In this document: positions 28,158 to 37,471 of the stretch, in pieces
How the letters are laid out: each line of letters starts with the position of its first letter
Numbering within the stretch: position 1 is the stretch's first letter
DNA from: Caulobacter sp.
GTDB lineage: Bacteria > Pseudomonadota > Alphaproteobacteria > Caulobacterales > Caulobacteraceae
Direction: 5' to 3'
NCBI GenBank assembly: GCA_028291055.1
Contig: JAQGIP010000006.1
Span: 1-59,773, forward strand
Length of the DNA stretch: 59,773 nucleotides
Notes under the pieces: generated by a model
Told to the model about the DNA's origin: nothing
Database searches by the model: none
The model's input: only the letters and a program-made list of their open reading frames with translations
Program-made: the position numbers and the translations under genes

Positions 28158-30314
28158 ATGAAAATCCACGCATTGTGGCTGAGCGCGTCGATCGTGACGC
28201 TGGCCTGGAGCGGCGCGGCCGCGGCCCAGACGGCGGCGAAGGACGACACCGACGCGAGCACGAAGGTCGAAGAGGTGACGGTCACGGCCGAGCGCCGCAC
28301 GACCAACCTTCAGACCACGCCCATCGCGGCGACGGTGCTTTCCGGGGGCGACCTGGAGAAGAAGGGCATCACGACGGTCGACTCGTTGCAGTTCGCCTCG
28401 CCCGGCATGACGGTCAACAATTTCGGCCAGGGCATCGACTTCAACATCCGCGGCATCGGCAAGGCCGAGCACAATTCCCAGACGCTGACGGGGGTCATCA
28501 CCTACCGCGACGGCGTGGCGACCTTCCCCGGCTACTTCACCAGCGAACCCTATTATGACATCGCGCGGGTCGAGATCCTGCGCGGGCCCCAGGGCACCTT
28601 CGTGGGCGAGAACGCCACCGGCGGGGCGGTCTTCGTGACCACCAATGACCCGGTCATCGGCGGCGCCTATTCAGGCTATATCGCCGGCCAGGTCGGCAAC
28701 TACAGCGGCGTGGCGGCCCAGGGCGCGATCAATCTTCCGATCAGCGACACCCTGGCGGCGCGCGTGGCGTTCAACGTCGAACGGCGCGACAGCTTCTATT
28801 CGGTCACCGGGCCGGCCATCGCCCAGCCCGACGGCGTCGGCATGGCCAGCGTGCGGCTGTCGGTGCTGTGGAAGCCCACGGACGCCCTCAGCGTCAACTT
28901 CAAGGCCGACTACAACTACCTGGACTTCGGCGGCTATTTCGCCGACCCGGTGCTGGCCACCAACGACCCCTTCGAGATCACCGGCAATGCCCGCCAGCAG
29001 GCGCTGGACCGGTTCGGCCGCGTGGGCCTGCAGGTCAACTATGTGCTGGGCAACGGCATCACCCTGCGCTCGGTCACCGCCTATCAGCGCGGCAACACCA
29101 AATACCTGACCGACCTGGACGGCAAGAGCAGTGGCCCCAACAGCAACTACACCTTCGGCGACTCCGTCTACGAGACGACCTATTCGCAGGAGTTCAACAT
29201 CATCTCGCCGGACACCGGGCGGCTGAGCTGGATCCTCGGCGGCTACCTGCAGACCGACGAATACGAGTTCCCGGTCGGCACCTTCTTCATCGGCGTGCCC
29301 GCAGGCGCGGCGGCCAGCGAATACCGGCTGTCGGGCACCAATCCCAAGGAGACCAAGGCCATCTTCGGCCAGGTCAGCTTCGACCTCACCGACCGCCTCG
29401 AGCTGCAGGTCGGCGCGCGCTATTCGGACAGCCGCACGACGAACCACGTGAAAGTCCTCCAGTATTCCTTCCCGATCACCGATGAGCAGTCCGCCCGCTA
29501 TACGGGCGTGTCCAGCAAGGTCGGCCTCAACTGGACGATCGACGATCACAACTTCCTCTACGCCTTCTGGGCCCAGGGCCACCGCCCCGGCGGCCTCAAT
29601 GTGCCGGTGGGCATCGGCCCTCCCGCCCCGTTCGATTCCGAGAAGGTCAGCACCTACGAGATCGGCTGGAAGGCCGGCTTCCTCGGCGGGCATCTGCGCA
29701 CCCAGGTGGACGCCTACTACAACGATTACAAAAACTTCCAGGTGATCGTCGGCTACCCGGACAACCCCGTCTTCGGCTTTGAACTGAACAATCCCAACGC
29801 GACCAAGATCTACGGGGCCGAAATCCAGGCGGAAGGCGTGTTCGGCGACTTCTCCTTCGATCTCGGCATGGGCCTGATGCACAGCGAAATCGGAACCCTC
29901 TTCGCGACCGACCCGCGCGGCATCGGCGCCCCCTGTAACAAGCTGACCGGGCCGGCCACCCTCACCTGCATCAACCTGGGCGGACGCGAGCAGACCTATG
30001 CGCCCAACTTTACCTTCAACGTCGGGGCCCAGTACATCTTCCACGTGGGCGGCGACGACACGCTGACGCCGCGCCTCAACTACGGTCACGTGTCCGAGCA
30101 GTGGGCGACCCTGTTCGAAAACACCGCCCTGGGCGACCGGGTCGGCGCGCGTAACGTCTTCAACGGCCAGATCGCCTGGCGTCACCACGACTTCGTGGTC
30201 ACCGCCTACGGCAGCAACCTGACCGACGAGCGATATGTCGGCGCGGTCAACTCCGGCCTGCGCTTCGTCGGCCCGCCGCGCCAGTACGGCGTGCGCATCA
30301 TGAAGACCTTCTAA
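28158..30314 (+). CDS. TonB-dependent outer-membrane receptor (module 1)
   Basis: A 718-aa protein. Signal peptide MKIHALWLSASIVTLAWSGAAAA; TonB-box-like EEVTVTA at about residues 38-44; plug domain with FNIRGIGKAEHN and VEILRGPQGTFVGENATGGAVFVTT; 22-strand barrel ending GPPRQYGVRIMKTF with a terminal Phe. It belongs to the broad FecA/CirA-like class that in oligotrophic alphaproteobacteria imports diverse organic ligands as well as iron chelates. The adjoining acyl-CoA ligase and esterase suggest an organic acid or ester ligand; this is inference. The start at 28158 has GGGGAGGGA upstream. Confidence 0.93.
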   Translation: MKIHALWLSASIVTLAWSGAAAAQTAAKDDTDASTKVEEVTVTAERRTTNLQTTPIAATVLSGGDLEKKGITTVDSLQFASPGMTVNNFGQGIDFNIRGIGKAEHNSQTLTGVITYRDGVATFPGYFTSEPYYDIARVEILRGPQGTFVGENATGGAVFVTTNDPVIGGAYSGYIAGQVGNYSGVAAQGAINLPISDTLAARVAFNVERRDSFYSVTGPAIAQPDGVGMASVRLSVLWKPTDALSVNFKADYNYLDFGGYFADPVLATNDPFEITGNARQQALDRFGRVGLQVNYVLGNGITLRSVTAYQRGNTKYLTDLDGKSSGPNSNYTFGDSVYETTYSQEFNIISPDTGRLSWILGGYLQTDEYEFPVGTFFIGVPAGAAASEYRLSGTNPKETKAIFGQVSFDLTDRLELQVGARYSDSRTTNHVKVLQYSFPITDEQSARYTGVSSKVGLNWTIDDHNFLYAFWAQGHRPGGLNVPVGIGPPAPFDSEKVSTYEIGWKAGFLGGHLRTQVDAYYNDYKNFQVIVGYPDNPVFGFELNNPNATKIYGAEIQAEGVFGDFSFDLGMGLMHSEIGTLFATDPRGIGAPCNKLTGPATLTCINLGGREQTYAPNFTFNVGAQYIFHVGGDDTLTPRLNYGHVSEQWATLFENTALGDRVGARNVFNGQIAWRHHDFVVTAYGSNLTDERYVGAVNSGLRFVGPPRQYGVRIMKTF

Positions 30315-30441
30315 GGCGGTCATCCTCCCCGGAGCGGGCCGGTCGTGCAGCGTTCGCATGGCCGCCCCGTCGGGCCGCCCTCTCGCTTCGGCGCGTAAGC
30401 ATTCGATCCGGCCTGCGCGCCACGAATTGGTGATCTGACCT

Positions 30442-32031
30442 ATGCAGTCCTATGCCCTGACGGTGGACAAGTTCCTCGACCACGCCGCCAAGTGGATGGG
30501 GGACAACGAGGTGGTGACGGCGGGCGCGGGGCGCATCGGCTATGCCGCCCTGAGAGACCGCAGCAATCGCCTCTCCGGCGCGCTCGCGCATCTGGGCCTC
30601 AAGTTCGGCGAGCGCATCGCCACCCTGGCCTGGAACACCCAGCACCATGTGGAGGTCTATTACGCCGCCATGGGGGCCGGGCTGGTCTGCCACACCCTCA
30701 ATCCGCGCATCACGGCGGCCCATCTGGCGGCTATGGTCAATGAGGCGGAAGACCGGGTGCTGGCGGTCGCAAGCAATCTGACGCCGATCCTCGACAGCCT
30801 GCTGCCGCTGTGCCCGGGCGTGGAGCACGTGGTGCTGATGGACGGCCAGGACGGGCCGGTGGGCGCGGGCTGGGCCGCCTCCGTCACGGTCTGGGAGCTG
30901 GAGGCCCTGCTGGCCGAGCATGGCCAGGGCGTGGCCTGGGGCGACTTCGCGGAAGAGACGCCGGCCGGGCTTTGCTACACCTCAGGCACCACGGGGCGGC
31001 CCAAGGGCGTGCTCTACACCCACCGCTCCAACTACCTTCACACCCTGCGCGCGTTGCAGGCCGACTCCATCGGCCTGACGGCGGCCGACGCCCTGTTGGT
31101 GGCGGTGCCGATGTTCCACGCCAACGGCTGGGGCATGCCTTTCGCGGCGCCGGCGGTGGGGGCCAAGCTGGTGCTGCCTGGGCGCAACACCGACGGCGAG
31201 AGCCTGGCGCGGTTGATGATCGCGGAGGACGTGACCATCGCCGCCGGGGTGCAGACCGTGTGGCAGGGCGTGCTCGACCATCTTGACGCGGTGGGCGGCG
31301 AACTGCCGGCCCTGAAGCGCATCATCATCGGCGGCTCCAGCTGTCCCGACGCCCTGATCCGGCGGATGGAGGAGCGGTTCGGGGTGCAGGTGCAGACCAG
31401 CTGGGGCATGACCGAGCTTTCGCCCATGGGGACCATCGCGCCGCCGGGAGAACCGGCCACGGCGGTGCGCGCCTCGGGCCGGCCGAACCTCGGGCTCGAC
31501 ATGAAGCTGACCGATGCCGAGGGCGTGACCTTGGCCCAGCAGCGCGGTCCGGTGGGCCATTTGAAGGTCAAGGGCGCCAGCGTGGTCGACCGCTATTTCA
31601 AGGCTGAGAGCGACGCCCTGGACGAGGAGGGCTATTTCGACACCGGCGACCTGGCCAGCATCGACGCGGCCGGCAACCTGACGCTTTGCGGGCGGTCCAA
31701 GGACCTGATCAAGTCGGGCGGCGAATGGATCATTCCGGCCGAGATCGATGACATCATCGGCCGCCACCCCGACGTGGGCCAGGCGGCCGTCATCGGCCGC
31801 AGCGACGACAAGTGGGGCGAGCGGCCGGTGCTGATCGTGGAACTGCGCCAGGGCGCGTCGCTGGATGCGCGCAGCCTGCTGGAAACCCTGCGCGGCAAGG
31901 TGGCCAGCTGGTGGATTCCCGAGCAGATCGTGCAGGTCGCCGCCATGCCGCTGGCCGCTACCGGCAAGATTGACAAGAACCAGCTACGTGCCCACTACGC
32001 CAACGATGACGCCACCGCGAAGGCCGGGTAG
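30442..32031 (+). CDS. Fatty-acyl-CoA ligase (AMP-forming)
   Basis: A 529-aa ANL-superfamily enzyme. The P-loop CYTSGTTGRPKG is at residues 178-189, SWGMTEL is the A5-type motif, YFDTGDLASID and [11 protein letters not shown] form the hinge and C-domain entry, and TGKIDKNQL supplies the terminal catalytic lysine. It activates a carboxylic acid via acyl-AMP to acyl-CoA. It is a close paralogue of the ligase at 51739-53433 (same N-terminus M-Q-x-x-x-LTVDK-LDHAA). Located between the TonB receptor and a TetR gene. Confidence 0.92.
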   Translation: MQSYALTVDKFLDHAAKWMGDNEVVTAGAGRIGYAALRDRSNRLSGALAHLGLKFGERIATLAWNTQHHVEVYYAAMGAGLVCHTLNPRITAAHLAAMVNEAEDRVLAVASNLTPILDSLLPLCPGVEHVVLMDGQDGPVGAGWAASVTVWELEALLAEHGQGVAWGDFAEETPAGLCYTSGTTGRPKGVLYTHRSNYLHTLRALQADSIGLTAADALLVAVPMFHANGWGMPFAAPAVGAKLVLPGRNTDGESLARLMIAEDVTIAAGVQTVWQGVLDHLDAVGGELPALKRIIIGGSSCPDALIRRMEERFGVQVQTSWGMTELSPMGTIAPPGEPATAVRASGRPNLGLDMKLTDAEGVTLAQQRGPVGHLKVKGASVVDRYFKAESDALDEEGYFDTGDLASIDAAGNLTLCGRSKDLIKSGGEWIIPAEIDDIIGRHPDVGQAAVIGRSDDKWGERPVLIVELRQGASLDARSLLETLRGKVASWWIPEQIVQVAAMPLAATGKIDKNQLRAHYANDDATAKAG

Positions 32032-32076
32032 ATCGGCCCGGCGGCGCCCAAGCGGAGCGTGAGGGAAACTGGCTTG

Positions 32077-32748
32077 ATGTCCGAGGAGACCACGCTCAAG
32101 CCGGTGCGCCGCCGCAAGGCCGAGCAGCGCGCCGAGTCCCTCGAGCAGATTCTCGACGCCGCGGAATACCTCTTCTCGGTCGATGGCCTGAACGGCGTCA
32201 CCATCCAGGACGTGGCCGAGCGCGTCGGCGTCCACAAGACGCTGATCCACTACTATTTCAAGGACAAGCGCAGCCTGTTCGAGGCGGTGTTCGCCCGCCG
32301 GGCCGGCGTCAGCAGCGGCCGGCGGATGGAGGCGCTGGAGCGCTACGAAGCCGAGGCCGGCGACAGCCCCACCGTCGAAGGCGCCCTGCACGCCTTCCTC
32401 GACACCGACCTGGACCTCTATATCGGCGGCGGCGAGAAGCTGATGAATTATGCGTCCTTCTGCGCGCGCATCAGCAACACCCCGGAGGGCGCGGTGCTGT
32501 TCGACGAGCACTTCGACGCCGTGGTCCTGAAGCTGATCTCGGTGCTCAAGCGCGCGCTGCCGGACACCTCGGAAGAGGACATCTTCTGGGGCTATCACTT
32601 CGTGACGGGCGCGCTGATGAACACCCTGGCCCGCACAGGACGGATCGACCGGCTGTCGGGCGGGCTTTGCCACTCCGACGACTTCGAGGCCGTGAAGAAG
32701 CGCATCGCCAAGTTCATGGCGGACGGGTTCCTGGGCCTCGGCCTTTAG
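32077..32748 (+). CDS. TetR-family transcriptional regulator (module 1)
   Basis: A 223-aa protein. HTH region QILDAAEYLFSVDGLNGVTIQDVAERVGVHKTLIHYYFKDKRSLFEAVF. GAGGGAA lies 9 nt before ATG 32077; a GTG at 32059 is in frame but poorly placed. The gene is 45 bp after the acyl-CoA ligase and convergent, 3 bp apart, with the esterase. It is the only regulator in the 28-35.8 kb module, so it is the prime candidate to bind the 16-nt element present before both outer transcription units. Confidence 0.87.
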   Translation: MSEETTLKPVRRRKAEQRAESLEQILDAAEYLFSVDGLNGVTIQDVAERVGVHKTLIHYYFKDKRSLFEAVFARRAGVSSGRRMEALERYEAEAGDSPTVEGALHAFLDTDLDLYIGGGEKLMNYASFCARISNTPEGAVLFDEHFDAVVLKLISVLKRALPDTSEEDIFWGYHFVTGALMNTLARTGRIDRLSGGLCHSDDFEAVKKRIAKFMADGFLGLGL

Positions 32749-32751
32749 GCC

Positions 32752-34389
32752 TCAGCCGCAGGCCTTGGCCGGCAGCGGGGGCGACCACAGGCCGACATTC
32801 CAGTTCCAGCCGGCGTTTCCCGCGCGGCGGCGGCAGACCGCCTCTTCGTGCAGTTCGTACATGCCGGGCAAGAGGTTGGCGCCCAGGTGAGGGGCGTCGG
32901 TGAAGGCCATGAAGGCGTGCCGCTGTCCGAACGCCAGCCAGTCCGGCTGGCCCTTGGCGATGGGTTGGCCGGCGGTGATGAAGCTCGCCCAGTAGTCGAC
33001 CATGGCGTCGGACAGTTTGGTCTCCGCCGTTATGGGCGGCGACTTGGGCCAATAGGGCGGGGTACGGGCGGTGGTCCCGAACACATAGGGAAGTTCGCTG
33101 CCGTGGAAGGCGTGCAGGCCCATGGCGTCGGCGGCCTGATAGCCGTGGTCGAAGATGTAGAGGAAGGCCGGCTGGCCCAGCGCCGTCTGCCTGCGCACCA
33201 GCCGCTCGGAGGTCCAGCCGTAGAGGCCGTCACGGGTCGCCGCAACGATGGAATTCTCCATGTTGGTGCTGGGATAGAGGCGCAGGTAGGCGTCGGCCAG
33301 GTCGAGATACCGGTCGCGGATGGTCTTCTCGTAGGCGCCCGCCGAGGTCGGCGGCTGGGGCGCCAGCATGCGCAGCGAGCGGATCTCGCCGGAATTGAAA
33401 CCGGTGAGGATGGGCACGGGAGCCTGTTCGCCCTTGTCGAAGGTGTCGACCAGCTGGCGCGGCAGCACCTGTCCATCGACGGCGGCAAAGGGGGCGAAGC
33501 GGGCAGCGGCGGCGGCCTTGGTGAGCTTTTCCGGATCCATGGCCCGCAAGGCGGCGATGTCGGGCGCCTTCAGCGCGGCGCCGAGGGCCGCGCCCGCGTC
33601 TTCCGCCGAGGGCGCGCCGTAGCGGGCCTGCCTCAGCTCGGGCGTGGAGATCATGTAGGCGCTCTCGGCGATGGCCTTGTGGAACAGTCCGCGCGCGGCC
33701 GGCGCGGCCATCAGATACATGACGCTCAAACCCCCGGCGGACTCGCCGGCGATGGTGACGTTGGAGGGATCGCCGCCGAAGGCCGCGATGTTGCGCTGGA
33801 CCCAGCGCAGGGCCTCGATCTGGTCGAGCAGGCCGTAGTTGCCGGAGATGCCCTGGGGCGATTCCGCGCTCAGCCCCGGGTGGGCCAGATAGCCCAGCAC
33901 GCCAAGGCGGTAGTTGATCGACACCACGATGACGCCGCGCTGGGCGAACTTGGCGCCGTTGTAGATGGCTTCGTGACTGTAGCCCGAGGCCAGCGCGCCG
34001 CCGTGGATCCAGACCAGGACCGGCGCCTTCCTGGCATTGGCCGGGGTCCAGATGTTGAGGGTCAGGCAGTCCTCGCTCATCGCGGCGGGGTCGTTGGCGT
34101 AGATGTTGCCGGGGCCCGAGCGTAGCTGCACGCAGGCCGGACCGAACTTGGTAGCGTCGCGGTTTCCGTCCCACTTGGCCAGCGGCTTGGGCGGCGTCCA
34201 GCGCGCGGCGCCGACCGGGGGCTGGGCGTAGGGCAGGCCCTTGAAGACCCGCACGCCGCTTTCGAGGGCGCCGGTCGCCGAGCCGGCGGGCGCGTCGACG
34301 GTGGGGCCGGAGGCGGCTTGCGAAAGGGAGGCGACGGCCAGGAAGGCGGCCGTGGCGGCCCAGAGCATGAGGCGGTTGAAGGGGCGCAT
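32752..34389 (-). CDS. Carboxylesterase, type B (alpha/beta hydrolase)
   Basis: A 545-aa protein with signal peptide (MLWAATAAFLAVASLSQAASG), so periplasmic or secreted. The elbow GESAGG carries the catalytic serine; oxyanion-hole segment VWIHGGALASGY, EDCLTLNIWTP and GGDPSNVTIAGES are diagnostic of type B carboxylesterases. HAFHGSELPYVFG contains the likely catalytic histidine. It would hydrolyse esters outside the cytosol, liberating acids or alcohols for import. The start is 4 nt after the MFS gene stop, so they form an operon. Confidence 0.92.
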   Translation of the reverse strand: MRPFNRLMLWAATAAFLAVASLSQAASGPTVDAPAGSATGALESGVRVFKGLPYAQPPVGAARWTPPKPLAKWDGNRDATKFGPACVQLRSGPGNIYANDPAAMSEDCLTLNIWTPANARKAPVLVWIHGGALASGYSHEAIYNGAKFAQRGVIVVSINYRLGVLGYLAHPGLSAESPQGISGNYGLLDQIEALRWVQRNIAAFGGDPSNVTIAGESAGGLSVMYLMAAPAARGLFHKAIAESAYMISTPELRQARYGAPSAEDAGAALGAALKAPDIAALRAMDPEKLTKAAAAARFAPFAAVDGQVLPRQLVDTFDKGEQAPVPILTGFNSGEIRSLRMLAPQPPTSAGAYEKTIRDRYLDLADAYLRLYPSTNMENSIVAATRDGLYGWTSERLVRRQTALGQPAFLYIFDHGYQAADAMGLHAFHGSELPYVFGTTARTPPYWPKSPPITAETKLSDAMVDYWASFITAGQPIAKGQPDWLAFGQRHAFMAFTDAPHLGANLLPGMYELHEEAVCRRRAGNAGWNWNVGLWSPPLPAKACG

Positions 34390-34393
34390 GTCG

Positions 34394-35728
34394 CTACTCC
34401 GGCTTCAGGGCTTGTTGTTTGCGCAGGTGGCGGGCCAGCACCAGGAAGAGGCCGATGGCCAGGGCGTAGACCGGCGCCAGGCTGTAGTAGGCCAGTTGCA
34501 GGGAGTTGTGCGGATGTGCGGCTTTCAGCGCGTCGCTGACGAAGCCCACGAAGGTGGGGCCGACCCCCATGCCGATCAGGTTCATGACCAGTAGCAGCAG
34601 GGCGCCCGACAGCACGCGCTGCTGGGGCGAGACCTCCTCCTGGACCAGGGCCACGGCCGAGGAGAGGTAGAAGTAGTTGAGGAAGGTGGGGCCGAGCAGG
34701 AACAACAGGCCGAGCTGCCAGCTCGGCGCCCAGATGAAGCCTAGGAAGGGCAGGACCGCGAGGCTGAGCGAGATGGCGGGGACCAGGGCGTAGGCCTGCT
34801 TGGAGCGTTTGGTGAAGCGGTCGATCACGCGACCGGAAACGAAGATGCCGCCGCCCATGCCGATCAGCACCACCAGGGCGAAGTAGATGGAGACCTCATG
34901 CATGGTCATCCCCTTCTCGCGCATCAGGAACAGCGTGGTGAAGTTGCCCGCGCCATAGGTGACGATCTGCGTGGCGCCGCTGGCCAGGGCGACCAGCAGC
35001 AGGGTGGGGCTGGAGAAGAACATCTTCACGGTGCGCCAGAAGCCGGAGGCCGGATCGGCGGGGGCGCCCGCCTGGGGCGTCGGATGCTTGGCCTGGTCGA
35101 GGCCGCCCCGGCGCGGCTCGCGCACAAGCACGAAGACCAGCAGAGCGGTGACGACGCCCACCGCGCCCAGGACCAGGAAGGCGGCGCGCCAGCTGAAGGC
35201 CACCGCGATGGAGGCGCCGAAGGCCACGCCCAGCGCCTGACCGAGCGGCGGGCCCATGTTGTAGAGGCCGAAGGCCGTGCCCCGGCGGCCGGGCGGGAAG
35301 TAGTCGGAGATGATGGCGTAGGAGGGCGGCACGCCCCCGGCCTCGCCGACCCCGACGGTCATGCGCGAGAGAACCAGCTGGGGATAGGTGGCGGCCAGGC
35401 CGCAAGCCATGGTGGCGCCGCTCCATAGGGCGCAGGCCAGCGAGACGATCCTGACCCGGCTGGTGCGGTCGGCCAGCCAGCCGACCGGGATGGAGATGAA
35501 GCAGTAGAAGATCGCGAAATAGAGCCCGCCGATCAGGCCCAGCTGGCCGTCGGTGACGTGGAGGGTGTCCTGGATGGGCTTGGCCAGGATGGAGAGGAGC
35601 TGGCGGTCGAGGAAGTTCAGCACATAGACGAAGCAGAGCATGCCCAGGGCAAACCAGGCGCGCGCATCGGGCCGGGGGATGGCGTCGGCGAGCGGCGCGC
35701 CGTCCGGCGTGGCTGTCTGGATTCCCAA
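34394..35728 (-). CDS. MFS transporter (spinster-like)
   Basis: A 444-aa protein with 12 predicted membrane segments. The inter-helix-2/3 signature GWLADRTSRVRIVSLAC and the R-MTVGVGEAGG motif are typical of the major facilitator superfamily; VLNFLDRQLLSILAKPIQ is characteristic of spinster-like members common beside catabolic esterases. It moves a small organic solute across the inner membrane. The TTG at 35728 follows GGGAGCGGGA; the in-frame start at 35806 would put the operator-like element at the start of the coding region. In operon with the esterase. Confidence 0.87.
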   Translation of the reverse strand: MGIQTATPDGAPLADAIPRPDARAWFALGMLCFVYVLNFLDRQLLSILAKPIQDTLHVTDGQLGLIGGLYFAIFYCFISIPVGWLADRTSRVRIVSLACALWSGATMACGLAATYPQLVLSRMTVGVGEAGGVPPSYAIISDYFPPGRRGTAFGLYNMGPPLGQALGVAFGASIAVAFSWRAAFLVLGAVGVVTALLVFVLVREPRRGGLDQAKHPTPQAGAPADPASGFWRTVKMFFSSPTLLLVALASGATQIVTYGAGNFTTLFLMREKGMTMHEVSIYFALVVLIGMGGGIFVSGRVIDRFTKRSKQAYALVPAISLSLAVLPFLGFIWAPSWQLGLLFLLGPTFLNYFYLSSAVALVQEEVSPQQRVLSGALLLLVMNLIGMGVGPTFVGFVSDALKAAHPHNSLQLAYYSLAPVYALAIGLFLVLARHLRKQQALKPE

Positions 35729-35801
35729 CGTTCCCGCTCCCGGTGTGCACCGATCGTAAGCGTCGGCGTTGAGCGCAACATGCCGTGCTCGCGGCGGCGC
35801 G

Positions 35802-35834
35802 GTCAATACTAACTATCCAGAGGGTTAGTATTGA
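35802..35834. promoter_or_regulatory. Palindromic operator candidate with shared 16-nt element, copy B
   Basis: TCAATACTAAC at 35803-35813 and GTTAGTATTGA at 35824-35834 are exact 11-bp inverted arms. Minus-strand bases 35817-35802 read GATAGTTAGTATTGAC, identical to copy A. It sits 73 nt upstream of the MFS start and overlaps the last codons of the protease gene. Confidence 0.72.
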
Positions 35835-37347
35835 TTTGGCGGTTTGCCGCGTCGCCCTGATGCCGCCGGGCGCGCTGCGGGGCCAGGGTGGCCGCGATCC
35901 AGTCGGCGTAGGAGGAGACGCGGGTGAAGACGGTGAAGTCCTCGCAGCCGACGCCCCACGAAACGATGCCGACCAGCAGCGGGCGGTCGCCCCGAACGGG
36001 GCCGTCCTGGAGGTGGGGGGCGGCGTTCTCATCCATCACCGGGCGCGAGGCCTGGACGGTGTGGAGGACCAGGGGCCCGCCGCTGTCGCCGACGCAGGTG
36101 CCGGTCAGGGAAGAGCCGGCGCAGAGGGAGGATGCGGTCAGCGGGCCGACCTTGGCGTCGGGGAAGACGTCCTGGATGCCCTGCTCGATGCGCTCATAGC
36201 AGCCGGCGTTGTCGATCATCCGCAGCGGGGCGAAGCGCAGGTCGGGGCTCATGCGCAGGATGCCGTGCTGGGCCGCCGGCGCGGTCTGTTCGCCGAAGGT
36301 CTGGGCCTCAGTCGCGCCCCAGCCGGAGACGGTGAGTTCGCGCTTGTCGGCGATGGGGGGCAGGGTCTTGGGCGCATAGGCGATGACGGCGGCTTTGGCC
36401 TTTGGACCCGCGCGCAGCGGCGTGGCGAGGTGGATCAGGGCGATGTCGTTCTGGGCCGGGGCGAAGGCGGTGGAGGGGATGTAGGCCATCGCGCCCGAGG
36501 GCAGGACGATGCGGTCGATCCTGCTGGCGGGCATGGGGGCCGACAGGTTGTTGGCGCCGGCGCGGGCGCGCAGCTGGCTAACGGGCCGGACCTTGCCGGT
36601 GTCGCGGTCCCACACGCAGTGGGCGGCGGTGAGCACCCAGTCCGGCGCGATGAGGGCGCCGCCGCAGGCGTGGAGGTCGGTGGCGGCCATTGGCGGCTTG
36701 GCGTCGTCGAGGTCAGCCCATTGCAGCTCCACCTGCCACGGGGCGTAGGCGAAGGGGGTGAAGACGAAGCCGTGGACGCCGACGGGGTTGGGGACCTCCA
36801 CCAGAGGCCCGGTCTGGCCCTTGGCGTATAGGGCGGGGCCGAAAGGGTCGGGCAGGGCGATGTCCTCGGCGGTCAGGCGGGCGCGGGCGCGCGCAATGGC
36901 GGCGTCGGAGGCCTTGCCTTGGGCGTCGGCGGTGGATTGACGCGCGGCGTCGGCGATGGCCATGGCGCGCGGGGTGGTGTCGGGCGCGGCCCTCAGCATC
37001 CGGTAGCTCTTGTAGGCGACGTCGCCGGCGGCCGTCGCGGCAGCCGCCTCGGGATCGGCGGCGGCCTCCTTCTTGAGTGCGTCATTGACGGCGTAATACT
37101 GCTGCGCATAGCGGAGCAGGGCGTCGCGGTAGGGCTGGTCGGGGCCGTTCTCGCCGGCCTTGCGCAGGACGGCCAGGTCGGCCTGGGCCTGTCTGGCGGT
37201 GGCGAGCGTTTGAGCGTGGGCGGTGGCCTGGGCGTCGGGTGTGGCGGCCGTCGAAGGGACAACGGGCGCGGCGCGGGTCGGCAGCGACTGGGCGGCGAGG
37301 CTGAAGGCCGCCAGCAATGCCAGGGCTGAACGAGCGGCGATGCGCAT
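35809..37347 (-). CDS. Secreted trypsin-like serine protease (S1 family)
   Basis: A 512-aa protein. Start ATG 37347 follows AAGGAGG. Signal peptide SALALLAAFSLAAQSLPTRAA; an alanine-rich helical region (about residues 30-165) precedes the protease domain. The chymotrypsin-fold triad is visible: His in VLTAAHCV, Asp in NDIALIHL, Ser in GTCVGDSGGPL. Cysteines are placed for the usual disulfides (HACGGAL...AAHC; NAGC...SLC; TC...GC). An exported endopeptidase is likely; the Ala-rich N-region may be a pro- or coiled-coil domain. The last codons overlap the module-1 operator. Confidence 0.9.
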   Translation of the reverse strand: MRIAARSALALLAAFSLAAQSLPTRAAPVVPSTAATPDAQATAHAQTLATARQAQADLAVLRKAGENGPDQPYRDALLRYAQQYYAVNDALKKEAAADPEAAAATAAGDVAYKSYRMLRAAPDTTPRAMAIADAARQSTADAQGKASDAAIARARARLTAEDIALPDPFGPALYAKGQTGPLVEVPNPVGVHGFVFTPFAYAPWQVELQWADLDDAKPPMAATDLHACGGALIAPDWVLTAAHCVWDRDTGKVRPVSQLRARAGANNLSAPMPASRIDRIVLPSGAMAYIPSTAFAPAQNDIALIHLATPLRAGPKAKAAVIAYAPKTLPPIADKRELTVSGWGATEAQTFGEQTAPAAQHGILRMSPDLRFAPLRMIDNAGCYERIEQGIQDVFPDAKVGPLTASSLCAGSSLTGTCVGDSGGPLVLHTVQASRPVMDENAAPHLQDGPVRGDRPLLVGIVSWGVGCEDFTVFTRVSSYADWIAATLAPQRARRHQGDAANRQINTNPLDS

Positions 37348-37471
37348 GACGCCTCCTTCGAGCCGCCAGCGGCCCCCGCGCCATGCAAGCACAGAAAGGG
37401 CGTTGGAACATCACCCGCCGCGCGAGTCCTGTGCTAGCGTTTGCGGGCGTGGCGGAGCGGTGGGGGTGTTG

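Noticed and set aside
34896..36032. 378-residue minus-strand frame across the MFS gene and operator
   Set aside because: A shifted shadow of the MFS and protease genes; the true frame has 12 hydrophobic segments.
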